A stretch of DNA of 64,000 bases. Source: Ga0074130 sp964499485. GTDB taxonomy: Bacteria; Pseudomonadota; Gammaproteobacteria; Burkholderiales; Rhodocyclaceae. Positions 49,946 to 57,280 of this stretch are shown here, in pieces; positions within the stretch are counted from its first letter, which is position 1; every line of letters starts with the position of its first letter. The notes beneath the pieces were generated by a model. That model had not been told where the DNA came from. It saw only the letters and a list, made by a program, of their open reading frames with translations, and did no database searches. The stretch lies in assembly GCA_964499485.1 (NCBI GenBank), contig CAZCLF010000002.1:62001-126000 (forward strand). The letters run 5' to 3'. Made by a program: the position numbers and the translations under genes.

Positions 49946-50542
49946 TCAGTATTCCCTGCGTTCGATAAAAGCCTGCGCGACCGTCCCGGCATCGGTGAAC
50001 TCTAGCTCGCCACCAACCGGCACACCACGGGCAATCCGGCTGACCTTGAGGCCCCGGGCGCGCATGAGTTCGGAAACGTAATGCGCCGTGGCCTCGCCTT
50101 CGTTGGTGAAGTTGGTGGCCATGATGACCTCCTGCACCTGCCCATCACTGGCACGCGCAATCAACTGCTCGAGTTTCAGCTCACGCGGCCCGATGCCATC
50201 CAGCGGGGACAGTCGCCCCATCAGCACATAGTAAAGACCGTTATAGGCATGGGTCTGCTCCATCACATTCATGTCGATGGGCATTTCAACCACGCACAGT
50301 TGAGCTGGATTGCGCTTGGACGACGCACAACGCGCGCACACTTCTTCTTCAGTGAAGGTATTGCAGCGCGAGCAACGGCGGAGATTGGTCAGCGCTCCAG
50401 ACAATGCACCTGAGAGGCGCTCCGCGCCACGTGGATCGCGCTGCAATAGGTGATACGCCATGCGCTGCGCCGACTTCGGTCCAACGCCCGGCAGGCAACG
50501 CAATGCCTCGATCAGTTCTTCGAGGCTATTCGGCTCTTTCAT
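49946..50542 (-). CDS. recR: Recombination mediator RecR
   Basis: A 198-residue RecR. The helix-hairpin-helix reads LIEALRCLPGVGPKSAQRMA near residue 9. The zinc finger is CSRCNTFTEEEVCARC (four Cys) near residue 57. The Toprim domain starts QLCVVEMPIDMNVMEQT and continues HAYNGLYYVLMGRLSPLDGI. RecR loads RecA onto gapped DNA with RecO and RecF. The start overlaps the ybaB stop by 1 bp. Confidence 0.96.
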   Translation of the reverse strand: MKEPNSLEELIEALRCLPGVGPKSAQRMAYHLLQRDPRGAERLSGALSGALTNLRRCSRCNTFTEEEVCARCASSKRNPAQLCVVEMPIDMNVMEQTHAYNGLYYVLMGRLSPLDGIGPRELKLEQLIARASDGQVQEVIMATNFTNEGEATAHYVSELMRARGLKVSRIARGVPVGGELEFTDAGTVAQAFIERREY

Positions 50543-50865
50543 CAGAACGGCAGTTTCATGCCCGGCGGCAGATTCATGCCGGCGGTAAAGCCACTCATCT
50601 TGGCCTGCGTGGTTGCTTCGATCTTGCGCACAGCGTCGTTCACAGCCGCTGCGATCAAATCTTCCAGCATGTCCTTGTCGTCCATCACGGATGGGTCAAT
50701 AAACACACGACGCATATCGTGCTTACAGGTCATGGTGACCTTGACCATACCGGCACCTGACTCACCTTGCACCTCGATGGAGGCCAGTTCTTCCTGAGCC
50801 TTGGCCATCTTTTCCTGCATCTGTTGGGCTTGCTTCATCAGCCCGGCAATGCCGCCCTTCATCAT
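50542..50865 (-). CDS. ybaB: Nucleoid-associated protein YbaB/EbfC
   Basis: A 107-residue YbaB family DNA-binding protein. The first third is helical with GLMKQAQQMQEKMAKAQEEL, followed by VQGESGAGMVKVTMTCKHDM, and DPSVMDDKDMLEDLIAAAVN. It forms tweezer-like dimers on DNA. It stands between dnaX and recR, the classic order, with a 14-bp gap to dnaX. Confidence 0.95.
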   Translation of the reverse strand: MMKGGIAGLMKQAQQMQEKMAKAQEELASIEVQGESGAGMVKVTMTCKHDMRRVFIDPSVMDDKDMLEDLIAAAVNDAVRKIEATTQAKMSGFTAGMNLPPGMKLPF

Positions 50866-50879
50866 ATTCGTGACTCCGC

Positions 50880-52559
50880 TTATTCCAAGGGTTTAATCGA
50901 CGCTTCATTGATGGTGGCATCAAAGATATCCACCACTTGGCGTACAAAAGGATCTTCTTCAATCGCCGCGACAGCACGCTCTTGCCGTTCACGCTTAATG
51001 TTGTTGCTGCGAGCCACCGGTGTTTCTCCGGCTGGGTCAGCGAGTTGAACAGTTAGACGCAGGCTGCGCCCGAAGTGACGCTCCAGCTCGGCTTGCAGCT
51101 TAGCCTGTGGTGCGGGGCCAAGCAGATGCTTATGGAGCGGCGGTAGGCGCAACGTAACGGTGGCATCGTCAATCGCCGCCAGCTCGCAATACTGCGCCAG
51201 CTGACGCGCCATACCGACCAGATTTAAGCGCGCCGAAATCTCATGCCAGTCATGGGACGACGTGGAAGACACACTCACAGGAGCAGCCGAAACGCGCGGC
51301 ATGGCCGGTGCTGCAGAGACCGATGATGGCTCGGTGGTTGGCGTAGCTACGCTTGGCGTTTCAACCTTTGGCGCCTCTGCACGCAGCGGCTCAGCAGGAG
51401 GGACTGCAACACTCTTGCGTACCGCAGGTGCCAAATTAGGCGCCTTTAGCGGTGCAGCACGACGCGGGGTATCGCCAGACTCGGGGCGAAAAGCCACCAG
51501 ACGCATCAACGCCATGGTGAAGCCGGCATACTCATCTGGCGCAAGGCGCAAATCATCGCGACCGTGGATGGCAATCTGGTAGCAGAGCTGCAAAAATTCT
51601 GGATCGAACGCCCCAGCGTACTTTTCCAACCGCGCGCGCTCAGCAGGATCGGTCAGCGCATCCGGTGCCATCTGCGCCAGCGCGATGCGATGGAATAGCG
51701 TAGCCAGCTCTTGCAATGCTGCTTCAAAAGACAGGCTGCGTGTAGCCATCTGATCAGCCACACCGATCAGTGCATGAATATCGAAGGCAGCCAATCCATC
51801 GAGCAAGGCAAACAGATAATCGTCACCGACGGTGCCGAGCATGTCGCGCACGCCGGCTTCGAGTACCTGCCCTGCCCCGTGCGCAATGGCCTGATCCAAT
51901 AAGGACAGTGCATCACGCATCGAGCCATTCGCTGCACGCGCCAATTGACGCAGTGCGGGGGCTTCAAAGGTGATGTTTTCCTGCGTCAGAACATTCGTCA
52001 GGTGATCGACGATATGGTGCTGCGGCATCTGCTTGAGATTGAACTGCAGACAGCGCGACAGCACCGTCACCGGAATCTTCTGTGGATCGGTCGTCGCAAG
52101 GATGAATTTAACGTGTTCTGGCGGCTCTTCCAGCGTCTTCAGCATCGCGTTGAAGGCATGACCTGAGAGCTGATGCACTTCGTCAATCACATAGACTTTG
52201 TAGCGGCCGCGTGTCGGCGCATAGGTCGCGCGCTCTAGCAGCTGGGTCATGTCCTCGACGCCACGATTGGAGGCGGCATCCAGTTCGATGTAGTCAATAA
52301 AGCGACCGCTGTCGATCTCAGTACAGCTGGAGCACACGCCACACGGTGTCGCTGTCAGGCCGGTTTCGCAATTCAAGGCCTTAGCCATGATGCGCGCGAT
52401 GGTGGTCTTACCCACACCGCGGGTACCGGTGAAGAGATAGGCGTGATGGAGACGTTGTTCGGTCAGCGCGTGGCTCAGCGCCTTAACCACATGTTCCTGC
52501 CCCACCAACGTGGCAAACGATTTGGGGCGCCACTTGCGCGCCAAAACTTGATAGCTCAT
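50880..52559 (-). CDS. dnaX: DNA polymerase III subunits tau/gamma
   Basis: A 559-residue clamp-loader ATPase. It begins SYQVLARKWRPKSFATLVGQ. Walker A is GTRGVGKTTIARIMAKALN, zinc ligands are in CGVCSSCTEIDSG and VYVIDEVHQLSGHAFNAML is Walker B. SRCLQFNLKQMPQHHIVDHL is the sensor region. A Pro/Ala-rich linker (about residues 375-440) leads to the C-terminal domain that contacts polymerase and helicase. I saw no A-rich slippery heptamer of the E. coli type, so a gamma form by frameshift is not evident. Its promoter region holds the 4.5S RNA gene. Confidence 0.95.
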   Translation of the reverse strand: MSYQVLARKWRPKSFATLVGQEHVVKALSHALTEQRLHHAYLFTGTRGVGKTTIARIMAKALNCETGLTATPCGVCSSCTEIDSGRFIDYIELDAASNRGVEDMTQLLERATYAPTRGRYKVYVIDEVHQLSGHAFNAMLKTLEEPPEHVKFILATTDPQKIPVTVLSRCLQFNLKQMPQHHIVDHLTNVLTQENITFEAPALRQLARAANGSMRDALSLLDQAIAHGAGQVLEAGVRDMLGTVGDDYLFALLDGLAAFDIHALIGVADQMATRSLSFEAALQELATLFHRIALAQMAPDALTDPAERARLEKYAGAFDPEFLQLCYQIAIHGRDDLRLAPDEYAGFTMALMRLVAFRPESGDTPRRAAPLKAPNLAPAVRKSVAVPPAEPLRAEAPKVETPSVATPTTEPSSVSAAPAMPRVSAAPVSVSSTSSHDWHEISARLNLVGMARQLAQYCELAAIDDATVTLRLPPLHKHLLGPAPQAKLQAELERHFGRSLRLTVQLADPAGETPVARSNNIKRERQERAVAAIEEDPFVRQVVDIFDATINEASIKPLE

Positions 52560-52612
52560 GGGGGCGATTTTAGCGGTGAATGGCTGATGTGCGAAGCCTG
52601 ACTAGTCGCCTC

Positions 52613-52627
52613 CCCCGCTCGGCGGGG
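52613..52627. other. GC-rich hairpin between dnaX and 4.5S RNA
   Basis: CCCCGC and GCGGGG pair around a 3-nt loop. On the minus strand it lies after the 4.5S RNA gene and could end that transcript in part, though no T run follows. Confidence 0.35.
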
Positions 52628-52692
52628 AAGGATGGGAGGGGGTGTTTCCACCAGCCACCCCAATGGACTTTCGGCAGGAAAATACATTGGGG

Positions 52693-52790
52693 TGGCGAGC
52701 CTGACCCCCGGCACTTGCAGGAAATGGCTGTGGCTGCTTCCTTCCGGACCTGACCAGGTTGACCACCCCACAATGCGGGGAGACCCGCCA
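52693..52790 (-). ncRNA. ffs: 4.5S signal recognition particle RNA
   Basis: The minus strand carries the invariant apical segment, read as CAGGTCAGGTCCGGAAGGAA then GCAGCC, identical to the core of bacterial 4.5S RNA that binds Ffh. The ends TGGCGGGTCT and the complementary AGGCTCGCCA close a long hairpin of about 98 nt. It lies just upstream of dnaX on the same strand, a common place. A 12-bp inverted repeat (52654-52665 with 52685-52696) begins in its 3' end. Confidence 0.95.
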
Positions 52791-52822
52791 CGCCGAATTC
52801 TAACAGAGAAAGGCGCTCGCCC

Positions 52823-53686
52823 TCACGCTGCTGCATCAAGCAGAAAGTGGCGCACGATCTCGATTTGATCAGCAGCCATCAGGGCGGGTGCATGTCCGAT
52901 GCCTGCAATTTCAATCAGTTGCGCACGCGGGCCGCGCTGGCTCATCGCCTCTGCCGTAGCGCGTGTCAGCAAGTCGGACTCAGCCCCGCGCAACAACAAG
53001 GTAGGGCAGGCAATCATGTCATAGAGCGGCCACAGCTCGATATCGAGCCCGCCACTTGCGACCACTGCTTGCTGGTAAGCCGCAGCAATTGAGGGGTCAT
53101 AACGAAACTCAACCTTGCCATCGGCTGCGCGATGGGTCACATGCGCTGTCAGATGCTGCCATTGGGCATCGGTCAGCGGCCCAAAGCCGGGGCTGACCAT
53201 ACGCACATACCCCTCAGCAGCGGCTTCATTATCAAACCGCGGCGGCTTACCCAGATACTGGCCGATTCGTTGCAAGGAGGCGGCCGTAATGACCGGGCCA
53301 ACATCGTTGAGCACCAGCTTGCGAATCGGATTCCCCGGCTGAGCGGCAATCCCCATACCAATCAGGCCGCCCATCGACGTGCCTAGCCAATGCAGGGTCT
53401 GTGGTGCCAGCCAAGCAATCAAGGTCATCATGTCGGCAGCATATTGCGGGATGGAATACAGCGCCGGATCCGGCAACCACTCGCTCTGGCCGCGCCCAGC
53501 CACGTCGGGACAGACGACGCGGTAGTCAGTTCCCAGTACTTGCGCCAGATCATCGAAATCACGCCCAGAGCGCGTCAGCCCATGCACGCACAGCAACACC
53601 TTGGGGTTGGTAGGGTCGCCCCACTCCACAAACACCATCCGGTGCATCCCGCCCGGATGCGCACATTGCACGCTGCCCTGCCGCAT
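52823..53686 (-). CDS. Alpha/beta-fold hydrolase
   Basis: A 287-residue alpha/beta hydrolase. ATG at 53686 follows AGGAGATTGGCT. The oxyanion segment is LLCVHGLTRSGRDFDDLAQV; the nucleophile Ser is in LHWLGTSMGGLIGMGIAA (GTSMGG). The acid is likely Asp in LLLRGAESDLLT and the His is in EIAGIGHAPALMA. Substrate unknown. It follows comEC by 13 bp on the same strand and may share its transcript. Confidence 0.88.
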   Translation of the reverse strand: MRQGSVQCAHPGGMHRMVFVEWGDPTNPKVLLCVHGLTRSGRDFDDLAQVLGTDYRVVCPDVAGRGQSEWLPDPALYSIPQYAADMMTLIAWLAPQTLHWLGTSMGGLIGMGIAAQPGNPIRKLVLNDVGPVITAASLQRIGQYLGKPPRFDNEAAAEGYVRMVSPGFGPLTDAQWQHLTAHVTHRAADGKVEFRYDPSIAAAYQQAVVASGGLDIELWPLYDMIACPTLLLRGAESDLLTRATAEAMSQRGPRAQLIEIAGIGHAPALMAADQIEIVRHFLLDAAA

Positions 53687-53699
53687 AGCCAATCTCCTG

Positions 53700-56027
53700 T
53701 TATGGACCTGCATGCCAGTAGCGGCGGCGCTGCTCACGCGCACTGGCAATCTGTATTCCCTGCGCACTGTAACTCAGGCGTAGCGCGCCTTCGTGATCCG
53801 TTCGATGAATCTCCCGACCCTCATAACGCGCTAAGACGCTGGGATGGGGGTGACGAAAACGGTTGAGATAACCGACCGGAATAATCACCGTGCGCGGATC
53901 AACAGCCGCGATGAACTCAGGCAAGGACGATGTCTTGCTGCCGTGATGTGGCACCAACATGACATCGGCCTTGAGCCGTTCTGATGAACGCGCTAGCAGT
54001 GCCAGCTCTGAACGTGCCTCGATGTCTGCTGTCAGGAGTAGACTGCCATGAGTGCTATCAATACGCAGTACGCAGCTCATGTCGTTACTCTTGCCACCTT
54101 CGCGTGCGTAATCGCTTGCTATGGGATGTAGAAACTCAAAGCGCACATCATCCCAGGTCCACGTCTGCCCCGCTTCACAGGGGGCTTGCGCGACAGGTAA
54201 GGCCGCTAACCGATGCTCAAAAGGCACCGAGGTCAACATCTGCTTCACGGCGATCCCGTCAACAACAGACTCGGCGCCGCCCGAATGATCGTTATCCGCA
54301 TGGGTGACCACCAGCGTATCCAGCTGGCCGACTCCCTGCGCACGCAGGTAAGGCAGGATGATGCGATTGCCGCTATCTGATTCCTCAGAGTAGGACGGCC
54401 CTGTGTCAAACAGCAGATCATGCGTAGCGGTTTGCACATGCACGGCCAAACCCTGCCCCACATCAAGCGTCGTTACCTGCAGCTCGCCCATGGCGGGTCG
54501 TGACGGAGACCATGACAACAAGGCCAGCATAGGCAGGACACCCAGCCAGCGGGCAGGTACGCCTTTGGGGAGCAGGAGCCAGACAGCCCCGCCTAGCGCC
54601 AGTAAAATCAGCGGCAAGGGTGCGGCCGCCTGCTGCCAGCTACTGTAGGGCAAGGCGGCCAGCCAGCTCATCAGCGCCATCATGCCGCTCAACAAGGCAT
54701 GTGCCGGGTGCAGCAGAAAAGCCAAGCCGGGCAATGTCGCCAGCAAGGCCAATGGCGTGATGACAAAGCTCATCAGTGGAATCGCAATGGCGTTGGCAAT
54801 CGGCGAGACCAAGGAAAACTGCTGGAACAACGCGAGCAACACCGGTAGCAGCCCCAAGCTCATGGCCCATTGCGCACGGCCCCAGCGCTGCAGCCAATGC
54901 CCCTCCTGCAAACGCCCTGCGCCGATATAGAACAGCATCGCCACGGCGCCGAAGGACAACCAGAACCCCGGCGCCAAAACCGCCCACGGATCAAACAGCA
55001 GCACCACGAACAAGGCCAGCGCCAACACATGACGAGATGCGAGGTTGCGGCGTGTCCACAAGGCAATGGCCACCACCGCCAGCATGTAAAGGGTACGCTG
55101 CGCTGGCACAGCAAAGCCAGAGAGCAGCCCATAAGCAAAGGCCGTCAGCACACCACCAATCACGGCGGCCTTCTGCGCTGGCAAATGCAGCATCAGCCAG
55201 CGCGAGCGACGCCACAGGAAATTGACCAGCGCATAGGCCAACCCGGCCAACATGGTGATGTGCAAGCCAGAAATTGAGACGAGGTGCGTAATCCCGGTGC
55301 GTGCAAACAAGTCCCACTGGCTGCGCGGTACCGCTTGCTGATCACCGACTGCCAGCGCTACCAGCACACCGGTATAGGAGGCTTCCCCTAGGGTTTGCTC
55401 GAAGCGGTTGCGCACCTGCTCGCGCATTCCCTCAACGTTAAAGCCTGCAGCTTCAAGTCGTTGCTGCTCACCCCGGGGCCGAACATAGCCAGTGGCGCGA
55501 ATGCCGCGCTCAAACAAAAAAGCCTCGTAGTCAAAACCATAGGGATTGAGATTGCCATGCGGTCGTTTAAGTCGGACTGTCAGCTGCCAACGCTCGCCGG
55601 CATGCAGGGCCGGCACCCGCAGATCAACACCATCACGGGAACCTTGGTTATACCAAGCGAGTGAAATACGCCGAGGGATATGCACAGGCGACTCCACAGC
55701 GAACTCGAAGAGCATGCCCCGCTCAATCTGCTGAGGCATGCTGGCAATCCGCCCAGTGATCATCACATCTTCACCTTCAAGCTCAGGCGGCAGCTGATCC
55801 AGCAAGCGGACTTGCGCGAGCCAATGCGCCCATCCAAACCCAAACAGAAAGGCCGCCACAGGTAGCAACACAAAGGCATGCTGCCAACGTGACCGCATCA
55901 AAAAGTACAGGCCGAGCAACGCACCAACACTGATGACTAACAGCCACAGCACCTCTGGTGACAGCAAGTTTGGCTGGCACTGCAGCCATACGATGCCGAG
56001 TGCGAATGCGATGACAGACAGAATCAT
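53700..56027 (-). CDS. comEC: DNA internalisation protein ComEC/Rec2
   Basis: A 775-residue membrane protein that passes transforming DNA through the inner membrane. An N-terminal OB-like region (about residues 60-180) with EDVMITGRIASMPQQIERGM is followed by the Competence domain with many helices (GITHLVSISGLHITMLAGLA). A C-terminal metallo-beta-lactamase-like domain has TLDVGQGLAVHVQT and VTHADNDHSGGAESV, the metal motif, and LVPHHGSKTSSLPEF. The full set suggests this organism can take up DNA if the other com and pil genes exist. Confidence 0.94.
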   Translation of the reverse strand: MILSVIAFALGIVWLQCQPNLLSPEVLWLLVISVGALLGLYFLMRSRWQHAFVLLPVAAFLFGFGWAHWLAQVRLLDQLPPELEGEDVMITGRIASMPQQIERGMLFEFAVESPVHIPRRISLAWYNQGSRDGVDLRVPALHAGERWQLTVRLKRPHGNLNPYGFDYEAFLFERGIRATGYVRPRGEQQRLEAAGFNVEGMREQVRNRFEQTLGEASYTGVLVALAVGDQQAVPRSQWDLFARTGITHLVSISGLHITMLAGLAYALVNFLWRRSRWLMLHLPAQKAAVIGGVLTAFAYGLLSGFAVPAQRTLYMLAVVAIALWTRRNLASRHVLALALFVVLLFDPWAVLAPGFWLSFGAVAMLFYIGAGRLQEGHWLQRWGRAQWAMSLGLLPVLLALFQQFSLVSPIANAIAIPLMSFVITPLALLATLPGLAFLLHPAHALLSGMMALMSWLAALPYSSWQQAAAPLPLILLALGGAVWLLLPKGVPARWLGVLPMLALLSWSPSRPAMGELQVTTLDVGQGLAVHVQTATHDLLFDTGPSYSEESDSGNRIILPYLRAQGVGQLDTLVVTHADNDHSGGAESVVDGIAVKQMLTSVPFEHRLAALPVAQAPCEAGQTWTWDDVRFEFLHPIASDYAREGGKSNDMSCVLRIDSTHGSLLLTADIEARSELALLARSSERLKADVMLVPHHGSKTSSLPEFIAAVDPRTVIIPVGYLNRFRHPHPSVLARYEGREIHRTDHEGALRLSYSAQGIQIASAREQRRRYWHAGP

Positions 56028-56105
56028 GCGGGCAGTCTAATTCATGGACCTCACGATGCACATAACCATGGGCATAATGACTACTCAATCTAACGCCCCC
56101 TCACC

Positions 56106-56645
56106 ATGAGCATTGATCCAACTACCCTGCGATCCCTCTCCGCTAACTTCCCTCTGAATGGGCGTGTTGATGCGATTTATCTGCGCCCGGAACGACGTGT
56201 CGAGGTGGTCTCGGTAAACGCTGCTAATGCCGTGGTCGCACGCGGGCTAGAGGGCGATCGCAGCGCCGCTCGAACACCAAGCAAGCCAGAAGGAAGCAAA
56301 CGGCAAATTACGCTGATACAGGCAGAGCACCTACCGGCTGTCGCTGCGTTTCTCAAGCAGGCCAGCATCAACCCAGCGCTACTGCGACGTAACCTCGTGA
56401 TTTCTGGACTTAACCTACTTGCAGCCAAATCCTTGTTTAAGGATCAGCCGTTATATCTGTATGTGGGTACAGAAGTTGTGCTGGAAATCACAGGGCCATG
56501 CGAACCCTGCTCACGCATGGAAGAAGTGCTCGGCCCGGGGGGCTATAACGCCATGCGTGGGCATGGCGGCATGACAGCACGGGTGCTACACGGCGGGAAC
56601 TTCACGGTGGGTGACACCGTACGCGCAGGTATCGCCACACCCTAG
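56106..56645 (+). CDS. MOSC-domain protein
   Basis: A 179-residue MOSC (Moco sulfurase C-terminal) domain protein. RVDAIYLRPERRVEVVSVNA opens the domain; the middle has KRQITLIQAEHLPAVAAF and LLRRNLVISGLNLLAAKS. The conserved cysteine lies in ITGPCEPCSRMEEVLG, as in YiiM/YuaD-type proteins that bind sulfur or molybdenum cofactor ligands. It is divergent from comEC and convergent with the secreted protein gene. The link to molybdoenzymes in this genome is only suggestive. Confidence 0.88.
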   Translation: MSIDPTTLRSLSANFPLNGRVDAIYLRPERRVEVVSVNAANAVVARGLEGDRSAARTPSKPEGSKRQITLIQAEHLPAVAAFLKQASINPALLRRNLVISGLNLLAAKSLFKDQPLYLYVGTEVVLEITGPCEPCSRMEEVLGPGGYNAMRGHGGMTARVLHGGNFTVGDTVRAGIATP

Positions 56646-56653
56646 CAGGGTCA

Positions 56654-57280
56654 CTATTGCGGCGTCACCCGCAACCACACCTGCTGACCGCTACTGCTCT
56701 CGCCACTTCGCGAACCAATGCCGACCCCGCCCGCGCCATCCAGTCCAACGCCAGCGCGATTACCTGAACCGCTACCACTGCGTTGGTCGTCACCCAGCAT
56801 GATCCATTCGCCCATGCGACCGCTAATCTGCGTGGACAGCTGCAACACATCGGTTGCAGTGGGATGCCCCGGTACGGGACGCGCCTCTTCAGCCCCCACC
56901 TCGATCTCAACAACATCGCCACGGCTGCGCGGAGTCACGCGAATGCCACCGCCCAAACTACGGAACACAACCGTGTCCGAAACAATCTGGCCATAGGCGT
57001 TGCGCATCACCTGACGCAAACGCAAGGGCTGCGTCTGCACTGAGCTCAAGGTTGCAGTACCGCCATCCATGACCAGCAATCGCTGCTGATTACTGTCTCG
57101 ACGCGTCACCGTGCGGCGTGTGCCTTGCATGCCGAACAGACCGTTTTGCACACCCACGCCGATATCTTGTCCATCGCTGGCACTTTGACCATCAATACGA
57201 ACTTCAACCAGCAAGTTGCCGGCATATGCGGTAGTCCATGCACTCAAGGCGGCCACCAATAACATCTCTTTTAGTTTCAT
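56654..57280 (-). CDS. Secreted hypothetical protein coupled to phosphoketolase
   Basis: A 208-residue protein with a signal peptide at about residues 1-20 (MKLKEMLLVAALSAWTTAYA). The mature part is beta-rich (LLVEVRIDGQSASDGQDIGV; VFRSLGGGIRVTPRSRGDVV). A Gly/Ser-rich stretch follows at about 170-200 (GSGSGNRAGVGLDGAGGVGI), then QVWLRVTPQ at the end. Function unknown. Its ATG overlaps the phosphoketolase stop as ATGA, so ribosomes that finish the cytosolic enzyme are placed to start on this exported protein. Confidence 0.6.
   Translation of the reverse strand: MKLKEMLLVAALSAWTTAYAGNLLVEVRIDGQSASDGQDIGVGVQNGLFGMQGTRRTVTRRDSNQQRLLVMDGGTATLSSVQTQPLRLRQVMRNAYGQIVSDTVVFRSLGGGIRVTPRSRGDVVEIEVGAEEARPVPGHPTATDVLQLSTQISGRMGEWIMLGDDQRSGSGSGNRAGVGLDGAGGVGIGSRSGESSSGQQVWLRVTPQ

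Noticed and set aside
50880..52559. Programmed frameshift in dnaX
   Set aside because: No A AAA AAG type heptamer was seen in frame, so no gamma form is claimed.
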